Below are positions 23,365 through 35,800 of a DNA stretch of 64,000 bases, in pieces. Origin of the DNA: Paraphysoderma sedebokerense. Its lineage: Eukaryota; Blastocladiomycota; Physodermatomycetes; Physodermatales; Physodermataceae. Position 1 is the first letter of the stretch. The number at the start of each line of letters is the position of its first letter. A model generated the notes under the pieces. That model was given only the letters and a program-made list of their open reading frames with translations. It made no database searches and was not told the origin of the DNA. The translations under genes were made by a program, and so were the position numbers. The stretch spans positions 372,001 to 436,000 of the forward strand of contig JAHLJZ010000003.1 in NCBI GenBank assembly GCA_025602915.1, in the 5' to 3' direction.

Positions 23365-25860
23365 TTATTGAAAGGCTCGATTCATTTTCTTTTGAAATTG
23401 GTTCTTACGATTGTGTGAACCCCCTCTTCCTCTTCCCCTTCCCCGTCCTCTTCCTCGCCCTCTTCCCCTGTAATCTCCACCTCGCGTAGTCGGTGAACCA
23501 CTGTCATTTGATCCACTTGACTCGCCCTCTTCGTCTACGTCTCCAGAGTCTGCTTGGGATATTGATCGATTTCCACTCCATTGATACTTCAGTTGCAGTT
23601 CTCTCAGTCGGCGGGGCTAGCAACAACAGGTATATCAGCAATGTCTCGAAATTGGTTGAAGTGTTAGAACGAACTTACATTTCTTTGGACCATCAAAAAC
23701 CATCCTTCCAACTGTTCGTCGGCCAATCCAGTAGCTCTCTTCAGTTCCTGTCGTTCCTTTGATCTCCTGGTCGTAGCTGACCGATCAAACACCCACTGCT
23801 GATTCTCATAGGCCTCATACAATCTAGGCTCAGAGCGTTCAAAAAATCGATCGAACTGAGAGCGATGGGAAGAGATGTGAATGAATATACTGAATGTTTG
23901 ATAAACCAAAAAAATTCGACAAACCTCGCTACGAGTGTCTTTACTCTGTTTAGTTTGATCAATTTCATCCAAATTCGAAGAATCTATCGCTCCAGTGCTC
24001 TCTATTCCGGCGGTATCGTACGTATCATCATATTCGTCCTCGTATTCGTCAAAGATATCGGTTAAAATCGCTTCCTTATGCTCTTGTACGAACGATTTAT
24101 CCTCCAAAACTCCCGTCGTTTTGCTGCAATAATTGAGTTTCAGTATATAGCAGAAAACAGCGAAGATTGAGATATACGGATACTATACTCTTTTTTGCCC
24201 TTATGAACTTTCGAGACATCAATTGATCGATTAAAGACATCAAATTCGTCACCGTCAAAGATATTCTTGCGTTCCGATAGCACGTTTCTACCTGATTCTG
24301 ACTATTAATGAAAGCAGATTACAACGAGAGTCAAGAGTGAACGGACCTGCTTCTTCAATCTCAGCGCCCCCCGAGTACGGTACAATTTCCATGTTTTTCG
24401 CGGGTTGCATACGTTTCATGGACCGATCAAGAGAAGCCAAATCAGGGGGTAAATTGCCTTCGAGTAAAGCGTTTATAACTTCTTCCGTACTGTTGTTGTA
24501 TCGCGAAAGACAAGCCTCCACAAAACCGTCACCAAGTTCGGGGAATAGATCTTGTACCTGCGATATCATCGCAACGACCTTGATATCGTCATCCAACTAC
24601 AGAATTTCGGTCAACTGAGATCAGAAATGCATACAAATAAGATGCCAAAAAGCATACCGGTGCCACTGCAGGCGCTTTATCTTTCACCGATCCATTTGTA
24701 GGAATTGTAGGAGATCGCGCAGTCAGTCGAGTAAGTGACATCATTTGATCCAACGATTGAATAATGTACTCGATATGAGGATCTTGTTCATCCAGAAAAT
24801 CGGCTTGAATCGATTTTAACCGTTTCCGTATATCAAATTCAACTTCCAGATCTACAATCATAGGTGCATCTTCAAATGATTTCACCTCGAATTCAACTGT
24901 CGTATTCTCGATCATGAGCATTAATACTCCAGTTAATCGATGGACTATTTCTACCGCATCTTCATTCCCGGATTTACCATCTATCTTTGTACGTATTAGA
25001 TGACTGTAATAACCAACATCCAACAATTTTCCAGCCAACTGAAGCAACGCCATTTGCAGATGAGCAACCTTCGAGGCGTGAGGGGTTGATTTAAGGATTT
25101 GTCGTAGAAACATGACAGTAGTACCATAACAGTTTGACAATGTTTCCATAAAATCCGAATAATCACATATCCATTGCGCTGATGGGGGGTATACTTGAAT
25201 TAAAGACGAATAGCAAATGCAAATATCCAGCAAAACCGCCAAGTCCTTGATGGTGTCCCTGAGATCATCTTCACCAACTGGCGAGAGTTCCGGTTGATTC
25301 AACTTTCCTTTTCCCCCTATGTGAGACTTTTCGTACTTTTTCTGAATCTGACGAAATAGTTGTGTTGTTTCTTCAAATGCATTCCGAAATTCGGTCTCGT
25401 ACTGAGGCCGGTTTTTGACGAAATATTCAAAAATTGTAAGAGTCTGCGGTATATGGTGGTACCATTTCGCTAGATCAAATAATACTAAAATGTTGATTCG
25501 GAACAGAAGATTGCTTTTAGCCAGTTGACTTGAATTTCGGGATAATTTGTATACAACGGCGAACAATTTTTTGTCAAGGCCATGCTCGAGTGGTTTAAGG
25601 GACGGCGGCGGTTTCTTTGAACGAAAACGGAGATAGGTTTCGAGGAATTGAAAAAAGCCGTCATTGTCAGCGGAAGACAAAACTTCTATGAATTCGTCGT
25701 CGTTGAGAGAGAGCAGCACACAGAGACTATTGATCCAGAACTGATAGGCCAGCTCTTGCTGCTTTAGAGGGATGACAGATTGGAAGGAAGGTAGGAAAGG
25801 GGGAAATGTGAGCGGTGGATATTTCACCTGGGACTTGCCTTTGCCCTTTGAAGCCGGCAT
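23365..25860 (-). CDS. ASCC2: ASCC2-like CUE-domain protein (RQT complex; yeast Cue3/Rqt3 relative)
   Basis: Ubiquitin-binding subunit of the ASC-1/ribosome-quality-control trigger complex, which with the ASCC3/Slh1 helicase splits collided ribosomes. Six exons (24658-25860, 24347-24596, 24189-24291, 23925-24123, 23679-23855, 23365-23616) give 727 residues (human about 757). The N-terminal 400 residues are the helical family domain (SLNDDEFIEVLSSADNDGFF, LLFRINILVLFDLAKWYHHI, DPHIEYIIQSLDQM). The CUE domain is at about 402-450 (VVAMISQVQDLFPELGDGFV, with the hydrophobic-Phe-Pro signature and the later NALLEGNLP). An acidic segment follows (DIFDEYEDEYDD). The C-terminus has about seven Arg-Gly pairs (RGRGRGRGRG...GG), an RGG tract that would bind RNA. 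The start at MPASKGKGKS is preferred to an open in-frame extension of 12 codons. Confidence 0.9.
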
Positions 25861-26226
25861 TATGTTATAAACTAAATGGGTTGATTCGGAAACCAACCAT
25901 TTATTAGGTAGCAGATTCGAAATTTCAAATGAGTCAGTGACACCATAATCGCGATGTCGTTTATTGTTCTCTCAAAACCAGCTAGCTCAACACATGGCAC
26001 GAATCCTAATTTACAGGCGTACTTTCGCCATCCAGAAATATATTTCCATCCCACCCTCTGATTCAGGCTATCTGAGATGTATTTTGTATTTGTCAAATAG
26101 TAATATGTACAAAACAAGTAGTGTAGAAATAGGAGTGCCAAAATAGGTTTATGTAAAAATATTCGGGTAGACAAAAATAAATATAACCATGATAATGTGT
26201 GGCGTGAGTCAGTCCCGTAGAGTTTT
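25861..26226. other. Intergenic gap (366 bp) between tandem minus-strand genes
   Basis: This carries the 3' UTR of the methyltransferase gene and the promoter of the ASCC2-like gene. An apparent 142-codon minus-strand frame spanning 25872-26300 overlaps the real last exon of the methyltransferase gene in another frame and is Tyr/Phe/Leu-rich, so it is not taken as coding. Confidence 0.55.
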
Positions 26227-29200
26227 TCAACCGGTATAGGGGAATATTTTGTTTCTTTCGACCCATTCGTTGTATCTATCGGAGCCGCAAAGAAATACAT
26301 GAGTTAGAGAGCCTCGAGCCTTACCGTCTCTACAGTGCGACTAAAACTTACGAATCGCTCCATCGATGGTATTTGATAAAATACTTGAATTTTTTTCTGT
26401 TATTGTCTATTTGTGCAATTTTAGCCTGGGATCCCGTAAGAACAAAAGTCGATGTCAGATCCAGAGTGGACAAAAGGGACGAGGTATGGAATGACATACT
26501 TTGTATTTCTCGCCGTCTTTGGCCTGTACGAGGACCACATCGCCCTTCTGTACTTTAGAAAGCGGCGCTTCTGATCTTGAAGCGGAGTCAGCATCGTCGT
26601 TACATTCTTCATTGTCACCATCAGTCGTAGAAGTCAGATGAACTTTGAACGGCCAGGTGGTGCGCAGTTCTTGTTCCCATCTTGTCCATAGTAATTTTTT
26701 GGGCACAAGGCCTCTTTGTAAAATATCCAAAACTTCAGGAAACACTTTCGACTTTTTCAATCGTTCATCGTCTTTGAATGTGAGATATGGCTCATTGTCC
26801 AGCGAAAACACACGAAGTTCGTCTACTGTGTGTTGCCCACTATAACAAATTCGTAAGACGAGTATTCACGCGTGACCAAGTAGAGAAGTACAACATACTA
26901 TCGGTAATCTGCAAGATATCTGACCCAGTAAACTCCTTCTTCGAATTCAAGATTAGGCTTGTTTATGGCTTCCCTGGCTTCCTCGTTTGGAACGAGCACG
27001 CCTATGTACCACTCATCTTCATATTTGGCCCACACCAGCTGGCGTTTGTGAACTATTAAAGTTAATTGTAAGTTACTGCGAGTAGACGGTCAAACTGCAT
27101 GCATGAAGATAATCACAGTTAGTCACCATCTTTCCTTTGACCTCGTCATCCATTACATAATGACTAATCGCATCACGACCTTCCTCAACATCTAGCGGAA
27201 TCATCAATGTGTAATCAACCAATTTGTTGCTCTTTTTTCTTCTTGACGACTCAGGCAACTCTACGTCGAGACAATTCTCTATTTTTCGTTTTCGTGATTG
27301 CTGCAGTTCAATTTTCCAGTCATTCAAATTTCTCTTGGCAAAACGATCCACGATTTCATCAAAGAGACATTCATAACCGGGAGAGGGGGTATTTTCCCGA
27401 AATACGGACTGTAAAAAGCGGCATATTTCACTCACATTCATGTAGTCGGGTAATTCGCCCGTTTCAACATAACGAATACACGCCTGTGTAGACTCATCTT
27501 GCAGAAACCCGGGTCGGGTGAGTGCGTATGTGACAAAAGGATCAGTTCGGTGGTGAAATGGTTTCAATAAATCAAGGTGGACCGAGATACTGTCATAGAA
27601 ATATTTTTTTTTAATTTTGGATAGAAAATATTAAAGGAAACCTGTATTCACTTACTCCTTCGACGGTTCTCTGAAAAGACGTACGACGACATGGTCAGGT
27701 TCCTCTTTCAAATCGTTGACAATAACACCCAAAGGCCACCACAAATCTTTATCATCGGCTGGAGTCACAAAAACAGGTTGAAGTCCGTCAACTGGTGGGA
27801 CAAAAAGATTAGTTTTGTGCGACATGTCTATCCGAAGTATCAGATGAAACTAACCGATGAGCCGATCGAACGGAACTTCTACAACTCTAGGTTCATACAG
27901 CATTCCTAAGCCCTTTCTTTTGGCGATATACGAGTCGTGAACACGTTCAGGCCAAGCTTTCATGAATAAAAGTTCATTACGTATACACATGTTGCAAATC
28001 ACCTGTCCTTTGTCGGGATCGATTGTGTAAGCGTACTGTTTTGTTCCACAAGTTTGACAAAAGACTTTGGGCGGGATTCGTTCTTGTTCGAGTCTGAGCA
28101 AGGATAAGAGGTGTTGTCGACGATTCCCAGGAGGGGCGTCCTCTTCCGATTCGATCTCTTTCTGCTGTTTGAACAGTGCTATAAAAGACGTGAGACGAGA
28201 AGCCTTACGAGTGAAAGAATGATAAAAAATTACCCGAAGTAAGCTTAGCCTTTCTGCCTAGTATACTAAACAAATTTTGGTTTTCGTCTGTTGTCTGTAC
28301 TAGAGCAAACGCCCCGCGATTTGTGTCCTGCCGGTGATAAGTTAGTTATAAGTAAGTGGAGGTAAATAAGCACGCGGCTGCCGTTATAAATTTACCTGAC
28401 AATTCTGACAGAAGCAATTTTTGTTTCCCTCGTCAAAGTAATCGTCACCATAGGAGGTTACTATTTCTTCTCCACGGTTAATCTGTCGAATAACACGGAA
28501 ACTGATCTCCTCTTTGTTAACCCCAATGAATTGAACATTCGGATTACATTGATGATTCACTGTACGAACGGTGGAGTGAGACAATGAGGACAAAACTTTG
28601 AACATGACTGGTCATAATTACCAAATCTCGCAGGTCCGAGTAATAAGCAAGTTGAATTTTTCCGACTGCTATGCAGTACGCTGAAATCCTTCCTATTCTT
28701 CTGAAGCTCTTCATCTTCTTCGTCTGTCAATGCCAGCAGGTAACCGTTACAATGTCTTATAATATCTCCAGGCATCCAATCACGGGTAGCAACCACAGAA
28801 GCTTCAGCTTTGTCGGAGAATGAACCGTACCGATATGTTTGAGTTATGTCAAAACCAGCCTGGGAATGGTAGATGCGCATATATCTGTAGCAAGGGAAAA
28901 GCGAAAAGTTAGGTTATAAAGCATTGTATTTGTAGAGGTTGTCTCCATCTAAAATTACCTTCGGGCATGATCAATGAAGTCAACCTGATCCTTCTGCGAC
29001 TGGTTATTGAACCATTCCTGCAACCACTTTACCGATCTAACAAAGAGTCAGTATATGCATCATAGGATTCTATGCAGCGATGGAGTACGCACTTCATTAC
29101 AGCATCCACTGCATCGTTCACAGGGATCATGCCAGCGGCGAGCTGTCGAACGATCTCTGCGATTTCATCGGTTACCACAGGGTAGTCTTTGGGTTTCTGA

Positions 29201-29409
29201 CATATATTCATGGCAGGGCCGACGAGCATTTTGTGGACCGAGAATTTCAGATAGAGATTGTCGAGTAGAACGAGTGTGAGAATGTCATCGAAGACAGACA
29301 ATTTCTGCCAAGAGATGTCTGGGGTAGAGTTGAAAGCGAGGGGTTTTGAGGCGGGGGAGAGATTGTTTCTTTCAGCGAGGACATTAGAGCGAGTGCGGGC
29401 TGACGCCAT
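26227..29409 (-). CDS. SUV4-20/Set9-type histone H4K20 methyltransferase with PWWP-like and chromo-barrel regions
   Basis: Probable histone H4 lysine-20 methyltransferase. Twelve exons (29093-29409, 28959-29036, 28622-28884, 28396-28559, 28234-28327, 27855-28178, 27656-27791, 27127-27589, 26899-27038, 26500-26839, 26352-26425, 26227-26275) give 813 residues. The N-terminal helical block (SVFDDILTLVLLDNLYLKF) is that of SUV4-20. The SET domain holds DFSVLHSSRKNSTCLLLGPA, then RFVNHQCNPNV, GEEIVTSYGDDYFD and the post-SET CFCQNC. Next is a CxxC...CxxC zinc site (CQTCGTKQ...CNMC). A PWWP-like stretch has LWWPLGVIV (about 425-435). A second such stretch is LVWAKYEDEWYIGVLVP (about 614-630). A C-terminal chromo-barrel/Tudor-knot (DVVLVQAKDGEKYKAKIA, FKYFIKYHRWSDSYNEWV) ends the protein. 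Yeast-type Set9 works with a separate PWWP partner (Pdp1 in fission yeast); here reader-like domains are in the same chain. Confidence 0.87.
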
Positions 29410-29865
29410 GGAGGGAGGGATGGGGAGAGAGAGGGTGGAGGAGGGAATCAAGGGAGTGGATGAGTATAGGAAATGAAGATGGGGAATGGGAATTGAGAGA
29501 GAAGGAGTGCGTTGCAGGTGGATCGAGTGGACGTGTTGAATTCCCTCTCTGTCTGCTGTAATGATGGAGTGATGATATCCATATCCCCCCGTTGGAGTGC
29601 ACTCCCATTCTGATTATCTCGCACACACCCTTTCTCTACTATCCCATCCCATCCCATCCCATCTTACACCGCAATCTGCATTCTCAACCCACTGCACCCT
29701 CAAACCGTAAACAAAAAAAAAGAAAACAAACACACTCCTTTATGGCCATTGTCTCTGCTGGGCGCGCGTTCCCTCCTCTCCTCAGTCCTCATCCCTCGCC
29801 GCCCCTCTGTCCATCAATCCCCGTCCCGCTAGTCTCGCTCGATACAACTCTTGGAAAATGCTAGC
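29410..29865. promoter_or_regulatory. Divergent promoter region: methyltransferase / SZT2 (456 bp)
   Basis: Both genes start outward from here (29409 leftward, 29866 rightward). The plus strand is strongly C/T-rich and contains a (CCCAT)n tract. Shifted frames running through it are low-complexity and not coding. A 3-codon upstream ORF ends at the SZT2 start codon. Confidence 0.5.
29641..29663 (+). repeat. (ATCCC)n short tandem repeat
   Basis: Four perfect ATCCC units plus a partial one, within the pyrimidine-rich divergent promoter. Such tracts vary in copy number; here it would lie about 200 bp before the SZT2 start. Confidence 0.75.
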
Positions 29866-29869
29866 ATGA
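29858..29869 (+). promoter_or_regulatory. Upstream ORF overlapping the SZT2 start codon
   Basis: ATG CTA GCA TGA (29858-29869) encodes Met-Leu-Ala, and its stop overlaps the SZT2 ATG (29866-29868) as ATGA. If the transcript begins upstream of 29858, scanning ribosomes would meet this first, so SZT2 translation may depend on leaky scanning or reinitiation. Confidence 0.5.
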
Positions 29870-32800
29870 CCCTGCCCTCAAACACCCAAATATCGGTATG
29901 TCCAAGCTCTTATCTATCTCTTGGTCTCTCCGTCTAGTATTCCACTCAATTCCCTTTTCATTTTTCTGTTTCTTCATTTGACAGGACGCCAAAACTTTAG
30001 TTCTTCAGGTCCATTCCCCAGAGTTGCTCAATCGGAGTGATTATGAATGCTGGCTTCTCAAAAATTTGCTCAGACCGATATCCGAAGAGGAATTGGAGGT
30101 AACGTTACATTCTCCATGACATGATGCCCTTGTAGGCCAAAAAGTTGAAACTCAACCGAAATATCTACGGAAAGGACGAAACGTTCCGGCCAATTCAAAT
30201 CTATTCCTCCTCAAGCACTCCCCCGTGGGTGCAATTGCAGTCAGCTGCTTCAGTAGATACAATCTCCAGTCCTAGCGCTTATTCGGTGGATCCCAATCCA
30301 GCGGGCCAGCCCAGTTCTGTTCACAGAATAACTCCCTCTACAAAGATATACACAGTATCCACACAATATAATATCGTTTTAAATGTCGATATAAGTCAAA
30401 GTTTGTCAACGATAGACACTTATGAAAATGAAATTTTGGTCGAGTCCTTGAGCTGTACGCTAAGAAAACTTTTGACTGGTTTGTGCAGCGAGTTCTGCTT
30501 TGAAAATGGAGGACAACTGGCGAGTACTCTCTTAATTGTGTTATATAGAACAGCTTGGGCTGACACAGAGTGATTTTTTAGTTTGCTCCTCAAATTCACA
30601 TCACTGTTTTATTCGAATTCCTCCAAGATGGCAGTCGCAAATCTAAGATTGTAGCACATTCCCTATTGCTATCCCATTCATCTATCGGCAATGTCGTCAG
30701 AAGTTTGTGCGCATCAATTGCAGATTACAGATATGGATTGCACAGAATTCCTGAAGAGGGATCACTTTCAGACAGTTCGTCAGCCATACACAACCCGGTA
30801 CCACCAGAAGTTACATCCGGGCAGTCCTCGTTTGGAATTACCTCGATCCTGTCTGATTGTCTCTTTGCGCTTACCCTATCTCAAAATGCTACACCGCTTG
30901 TCATATTTCTTACGGATGGTATTATTTCAGCAGACATTCAATCAGGCTGTCAAAATCTCCTTGAATTTGTCAAAAAGGATATACCGATACATATTGTTCA
31001 GATTGGAGGCGGGCTTGGCTATTCTCCGGCATCGTCTTACGGATATGTAGCCGAAACTGAGAATCTGGCCTTTCTGGCGCTTTCGACGTCGGGGAGATTG
31101 TTGTATGGAGTGGATTGCCCAAACACACAACATACAAAGTCCACCTATCCCAATTTTTATCACCGAAACTTTTTGATTCGGGACCGGTCTTTCGCAAAAG
31201 GAGCCACTTCCACATCCAAACTACCCAACGTCAGGTCAATTGATGTCACACGAGAAATCTATACAGATTCTTCCAGTGCTTACCGTTCACCCTCACCTTC
31301 CGAAGCGGTATTCCCCTGGGACGTAAAGTCTCGGCCTCATCCACTGCCTTCCATATTGACCCGATACCGTGATTACGAAATATCAAGCAATTTGGATCAA
31401 TTCGTTTTGTCTCGCCTTCGCGAAGGTTTTATTCTTCAGAATATCTTGACGAATGAATCGCGCGGTGGAAAATTCGACAAGATATATTTCAATCTAACTT
31501 TACATTGGGCTCCACATGTCACAATTCAGTATAGAGTCAAATCGCTGTACTCTGTGGAAGCGGGAACCCCCGGATCACCTTCACATTCATTTCTGAAATT
31601 CCGTTCCTCAAGAGTTGAGCTAAATATTCTTGCTCATAAGGATTTCGCCATTTTTTTCGTAAACATTCAAGCAGCAAAAGATAGAAAATCAGTCACAAAT
31701 AATCCTCTTTATGCAAGAGTTGTAGCGTTGCATAATTTGCTGAAAAGCATCTACGACACAGATCAACTGAAAAAAGCGGTACTCCACGTTAGTGGCAAAC
31801 TGTCTATCGGTGATGCCTCTGCGTCATCACCAAAGTTGGGAAGCGGTATCCCGGATTCATCTCAGATAACCGCCACTCTCACCCAAATATTAGAATCCAT
31901 TCTTAAAGTGAAGAATTCGGGATGGTTCGATGAATATTCTTTTGATTTGATTTCACGCTCTGTCACAGGCATGGGGAACTGGAGCGATGAAACGGAGTTG
32001 ACACAGGATATGCCTACTAGTAGAACGATTCACGATATATTGCAACGGTGGGCATCCTTTAATATTAGTGCTCAAGGCATGACTTATGTTCGCCTCCTTG
32101 AGAAGGATCAAGTTATACCAGTTTTCTCCTCATCTCCCATCACTTCCTCAATGTCACCATCAAATCCGTCCTTCTCGTTTGTTGCCTTCAAAATTGCTGC
32201 CGAAAATGATTATTTTGTTTCTCTCAATGTTGTGTTTTTCAACGGGTCACTCGATATCCGAAGAAAATTTATCCGTGATATCCGTTCTGCGTTTCCGTTG
32301 ATAGCCAACGGGCCTACATCTCCCGAAGACCACGAAGACGGATTCCCTCGCCTCGCAATGTGCAATCGGCCTTTGAAGCAGCTTTACGTCCGTTACTCTG
32401 AACGTGTGTCGTCTAATAAAGGTTCAAATAATGTATCCAAAGAAACAGCACCTGATGACCACGGAGCAGCGGATGAATTATTTCCGTATCTATTTACGTC
32501 TAATCCCCGAGTTTGGAATCTCATCCCCCACTCACGTACAATATGGCTTCGAGATATTGATAAAGAAGTCGATATACAAATGACATATCCTCAAGAATTT
32601 TCGATGGTGGACCTTACGTACGATTTGATTTTGAATACAAGGTTAGAGGAAGGATTTGTGGTCATCTCAAAGTGGAGCGATGGAGTGTTGTTGTACACTG
32701 AGGTAAATGTTCCTCCAACGTATACAACCTTCGGTAGAGAAGATTCAGAGTCTTCGTCGCAGAAATGCGCGGTTCAATACATGATGTTTAAATCTTCCGC

Positions 32801-35800
32801 TCATATAGCTACAGAAATATGGGTTGAACCTTATTCCAACCTTAAGTGGAAGCAGAGATTCTTCGAACAAATCAGTTGGTCCCTCAAAGTGAATACTCAT
32901 CGATTGGTGTCGGAAGTTTACACATTCGACAAGATTCATTATCTCGCTAGAATGCAGAATTTGAATTCACTTTTAAAATTATCGGTGTCGGCAGATGATA
33001 CGAAGAATATTCTTGTTGAACAGCAATCTATGGTTCGGAAGAAAAGTGTCGATGTCAATCTCCTATTGTCTGATTTCGTCGTCGAACAAGAAAATTCAAA
33101 ACTCTGTCTTCTACCGCAATGCCGATCCTTCCTAATCGCCTTTCGAGTTTCCTCATCGCTTCCTTCTACAAAAGATTTTGACAGTAGATTCGCAAACATC
33201 TCTCTCCAGCAATTGGGTTCGTTATTCGGGAAGGTGGTACATGCAGAATTCCAAGGAATCAAATTAACTGATATCCCTCAGGAGTATTACACCAATATTG
33301 TTCTTCATTGGTATTTTGAAAAAGCTCTGTTGACCATATCGGATGGAGAAGTGGCTCCGGATGATTGTGAGGAATTTTTTGGTGATTATTTTATGAAAAT
33401 CAAAGAAACGGTGGAGGGATTTTTGGACACGTCAGAATTGAATCTGTCGGTGTTATTACCAACAAGCAATGACTCCAGATGCTTCGTGAAGATACGAAAA
33501 TCCACATCATTTCTGCTTGTTTTTGTACCTAGCTATTTATCTTCGATTGCTGAACGATTGACGACATCTCCCAATCTTTCAGAACCGAAAAAGAAATCAA
33601 CATCCACACCCCCGAATCATACTTCCGTCGCAGTAATTGAATGTTCTCGTCACCTCCCTGGAGCTGGACATTTACCGACTTTCTCTCTCGATTCTTTCGC
33701 TCGTCGACCATCTAAAGCTAGAGATCAAGAAGCGCCAACATGTGTGGTGGCTCCATACTGTTTTTGTTCAGATTCCCAACCCGACTCTACACCCCCAAGC
33801 GATACTTTCGTTCTTTGTACATCTGACTTCTCGGACGAAAGATTCAAAATATCAGATTATGTCGCTCGCTTCTATATGACCTTAGGAACTGCTTTTAATC
33901 AGTGTTTCGTGAGAACGATATATAGTTCCATGCTGCAAGGTCACCCTATTCAGAAAGAAGATTTTGAGAAAGCTATTGCTGGATGCGTCGAGTCCACAAT
34001 CGATTTTAACATCACTCCTTTCCTGAATTGCTTGACTCTCCGTAAGAGAGCTGGGTTGGGGTACGGCTTTAGTGATTTGTTCTTGGTAAATTTATTAATG
34101 CTAACTTTTGCTCTTAAGTATCGATACCGAAATTCAAACCCGATTCCGAAAGGAACTTCAAAGATTTTTCAGGCCTGTCTCGGAATTGGTTGAAGGTGGT
34201 AGCGAGGACATTTATTTTTATGTGCCGAAAGACCCACAAAGCTCAAAAATCGTCGATACGGAGGAAAATACTGCTATCACTGATCCTGCTCTCCTCAGAC
34301 TCAGTTCAATTTTCGAAACTGCGGAGCGCCCATTGTTTATCAAGTTGGAACATACTTTTCAAGGATCTAGAGATGGTAGATCGTCCATTGTAACATCAGC
34401 ATGCAGTTCTTTGCCGCTGTCTTATGAGGCAAGAGGCGATTTCGACATGAATCCTGATACTATCGGAACCTCTACTTCGCCCCTGGAATCACCGGGAACT
34501 TCGGCGACGCTTCATGTTGTCTGTCTGATGCTACCAACCATTGATTATGGGTCCGAAATCCCAACTCCAGCAGGGCCCGATGATGTGATTGAGACGGGCT
34601 CGTACCGCACAAATGTGTAAGTTGAAATGTAGTAACTCCATTGCACACTCCCGCTAACTTATCTATGAAATGGTAGTGTACCGGAAGAAATGAATCAAGT
34701 TCGTCAGGATTATACCAGATTTCTGGATTTTGAGAAGCAAACCGTTTTGGCGGAATTCGAAAACCGTATCGATTGGTTTCTGAAGGAGGAAATTCTGAAC
34801 GGTTTGCTGCAGATTCAGCCCGTGTCACCGTCATTGATGTCATATCTACAGCAGCAATTGAAAACCAAGAATCCGTATTCAGATAATATATTGTCGTTTT
34901 CTGTCTCTCCTCAGTTCGTTCGACCACCTAAAGATATTTTCTTGGATGAGTTAGCAAAAGCGAATGTGTCCCCGTATACATTGAATAAGCTCGAGCATGG
35001 TTGGTTCTATTTAAGCGACGATGATGTTACGGAGGTGGAGATCCCGGATGACAAGTCAGTTGATCATTCCTCGCCAGAGTATGCCACCAAAGTCGACGAA
35101 TATGATGGCTTGGGTATTTTTGTTGCTTCACAGGATGAGATTCAAAAGCCTCAGAAGCCAAAGGCTATTCAAGTTGTTCATAAGCAGTCATTTTGGTTGA
35201 TCTTTTCTGCCGAGGGCAATAACATCAGCATTCATTATTTCAATCGATTTAATGATGGAGCCATTAAAGAACCAGAAGCTGTGAAGTTGGTGAAAAGCGT
35301 GATTATGAACGTTTGTGATCGTACAAATCGACTGATATTGCTCAAGGATCTCAGAGAAACTCATACATGCAGGTATGTCTGCGTCTTCCTCAGTCATCAA
35401 CTCAACGAATATGTATTTTAACAACCTTTTAGTAAATATCTGGTACCACCTGATGGTCTTGATCGCACTGCTATTACGCCAACCGACGCAGAAACTGATG
35501 CAAACACATCCCAGCAAGCCGGAGCTACGAAACCTCCCCGTCGATTTGCCATCGGGCAATTTGAGTGCCCTTCAGTTTTCCGACATCAATTTAGTCTTCA
35601 CTGGAGACTGAAAACTCATCAAGCTCTTAGTAGTGTTGTCGCAATGCTGCAGCCACTTGCAGTAACGAACCGAAAGAACCTTTTCGTTGTATCCTCCAAG
35701 GAAAATCAAGTTTATTATATGCGATGTGTTGAAGTCGGCGTACAAGTTTCTCAATCTGATGCTGATCTGTTTTCAGACGTCCAACACCAGCATTCGCCAT

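Noticed and set aside
25872-26300. 142-codon minus-strand frame near the methyltransferase 3' end
   Set aside because: Its upstream part overlaps the real last exon in another frame; the rest is Tyr/Phe/Leu-rich 3' UTR.
34084-34118. GTAAAT at about 34085 as an SZT2 donor
   Set aside because: The intron would be only 34 nt and out of phase; GTACGG at 34061 gives 58 nt and the right frame.
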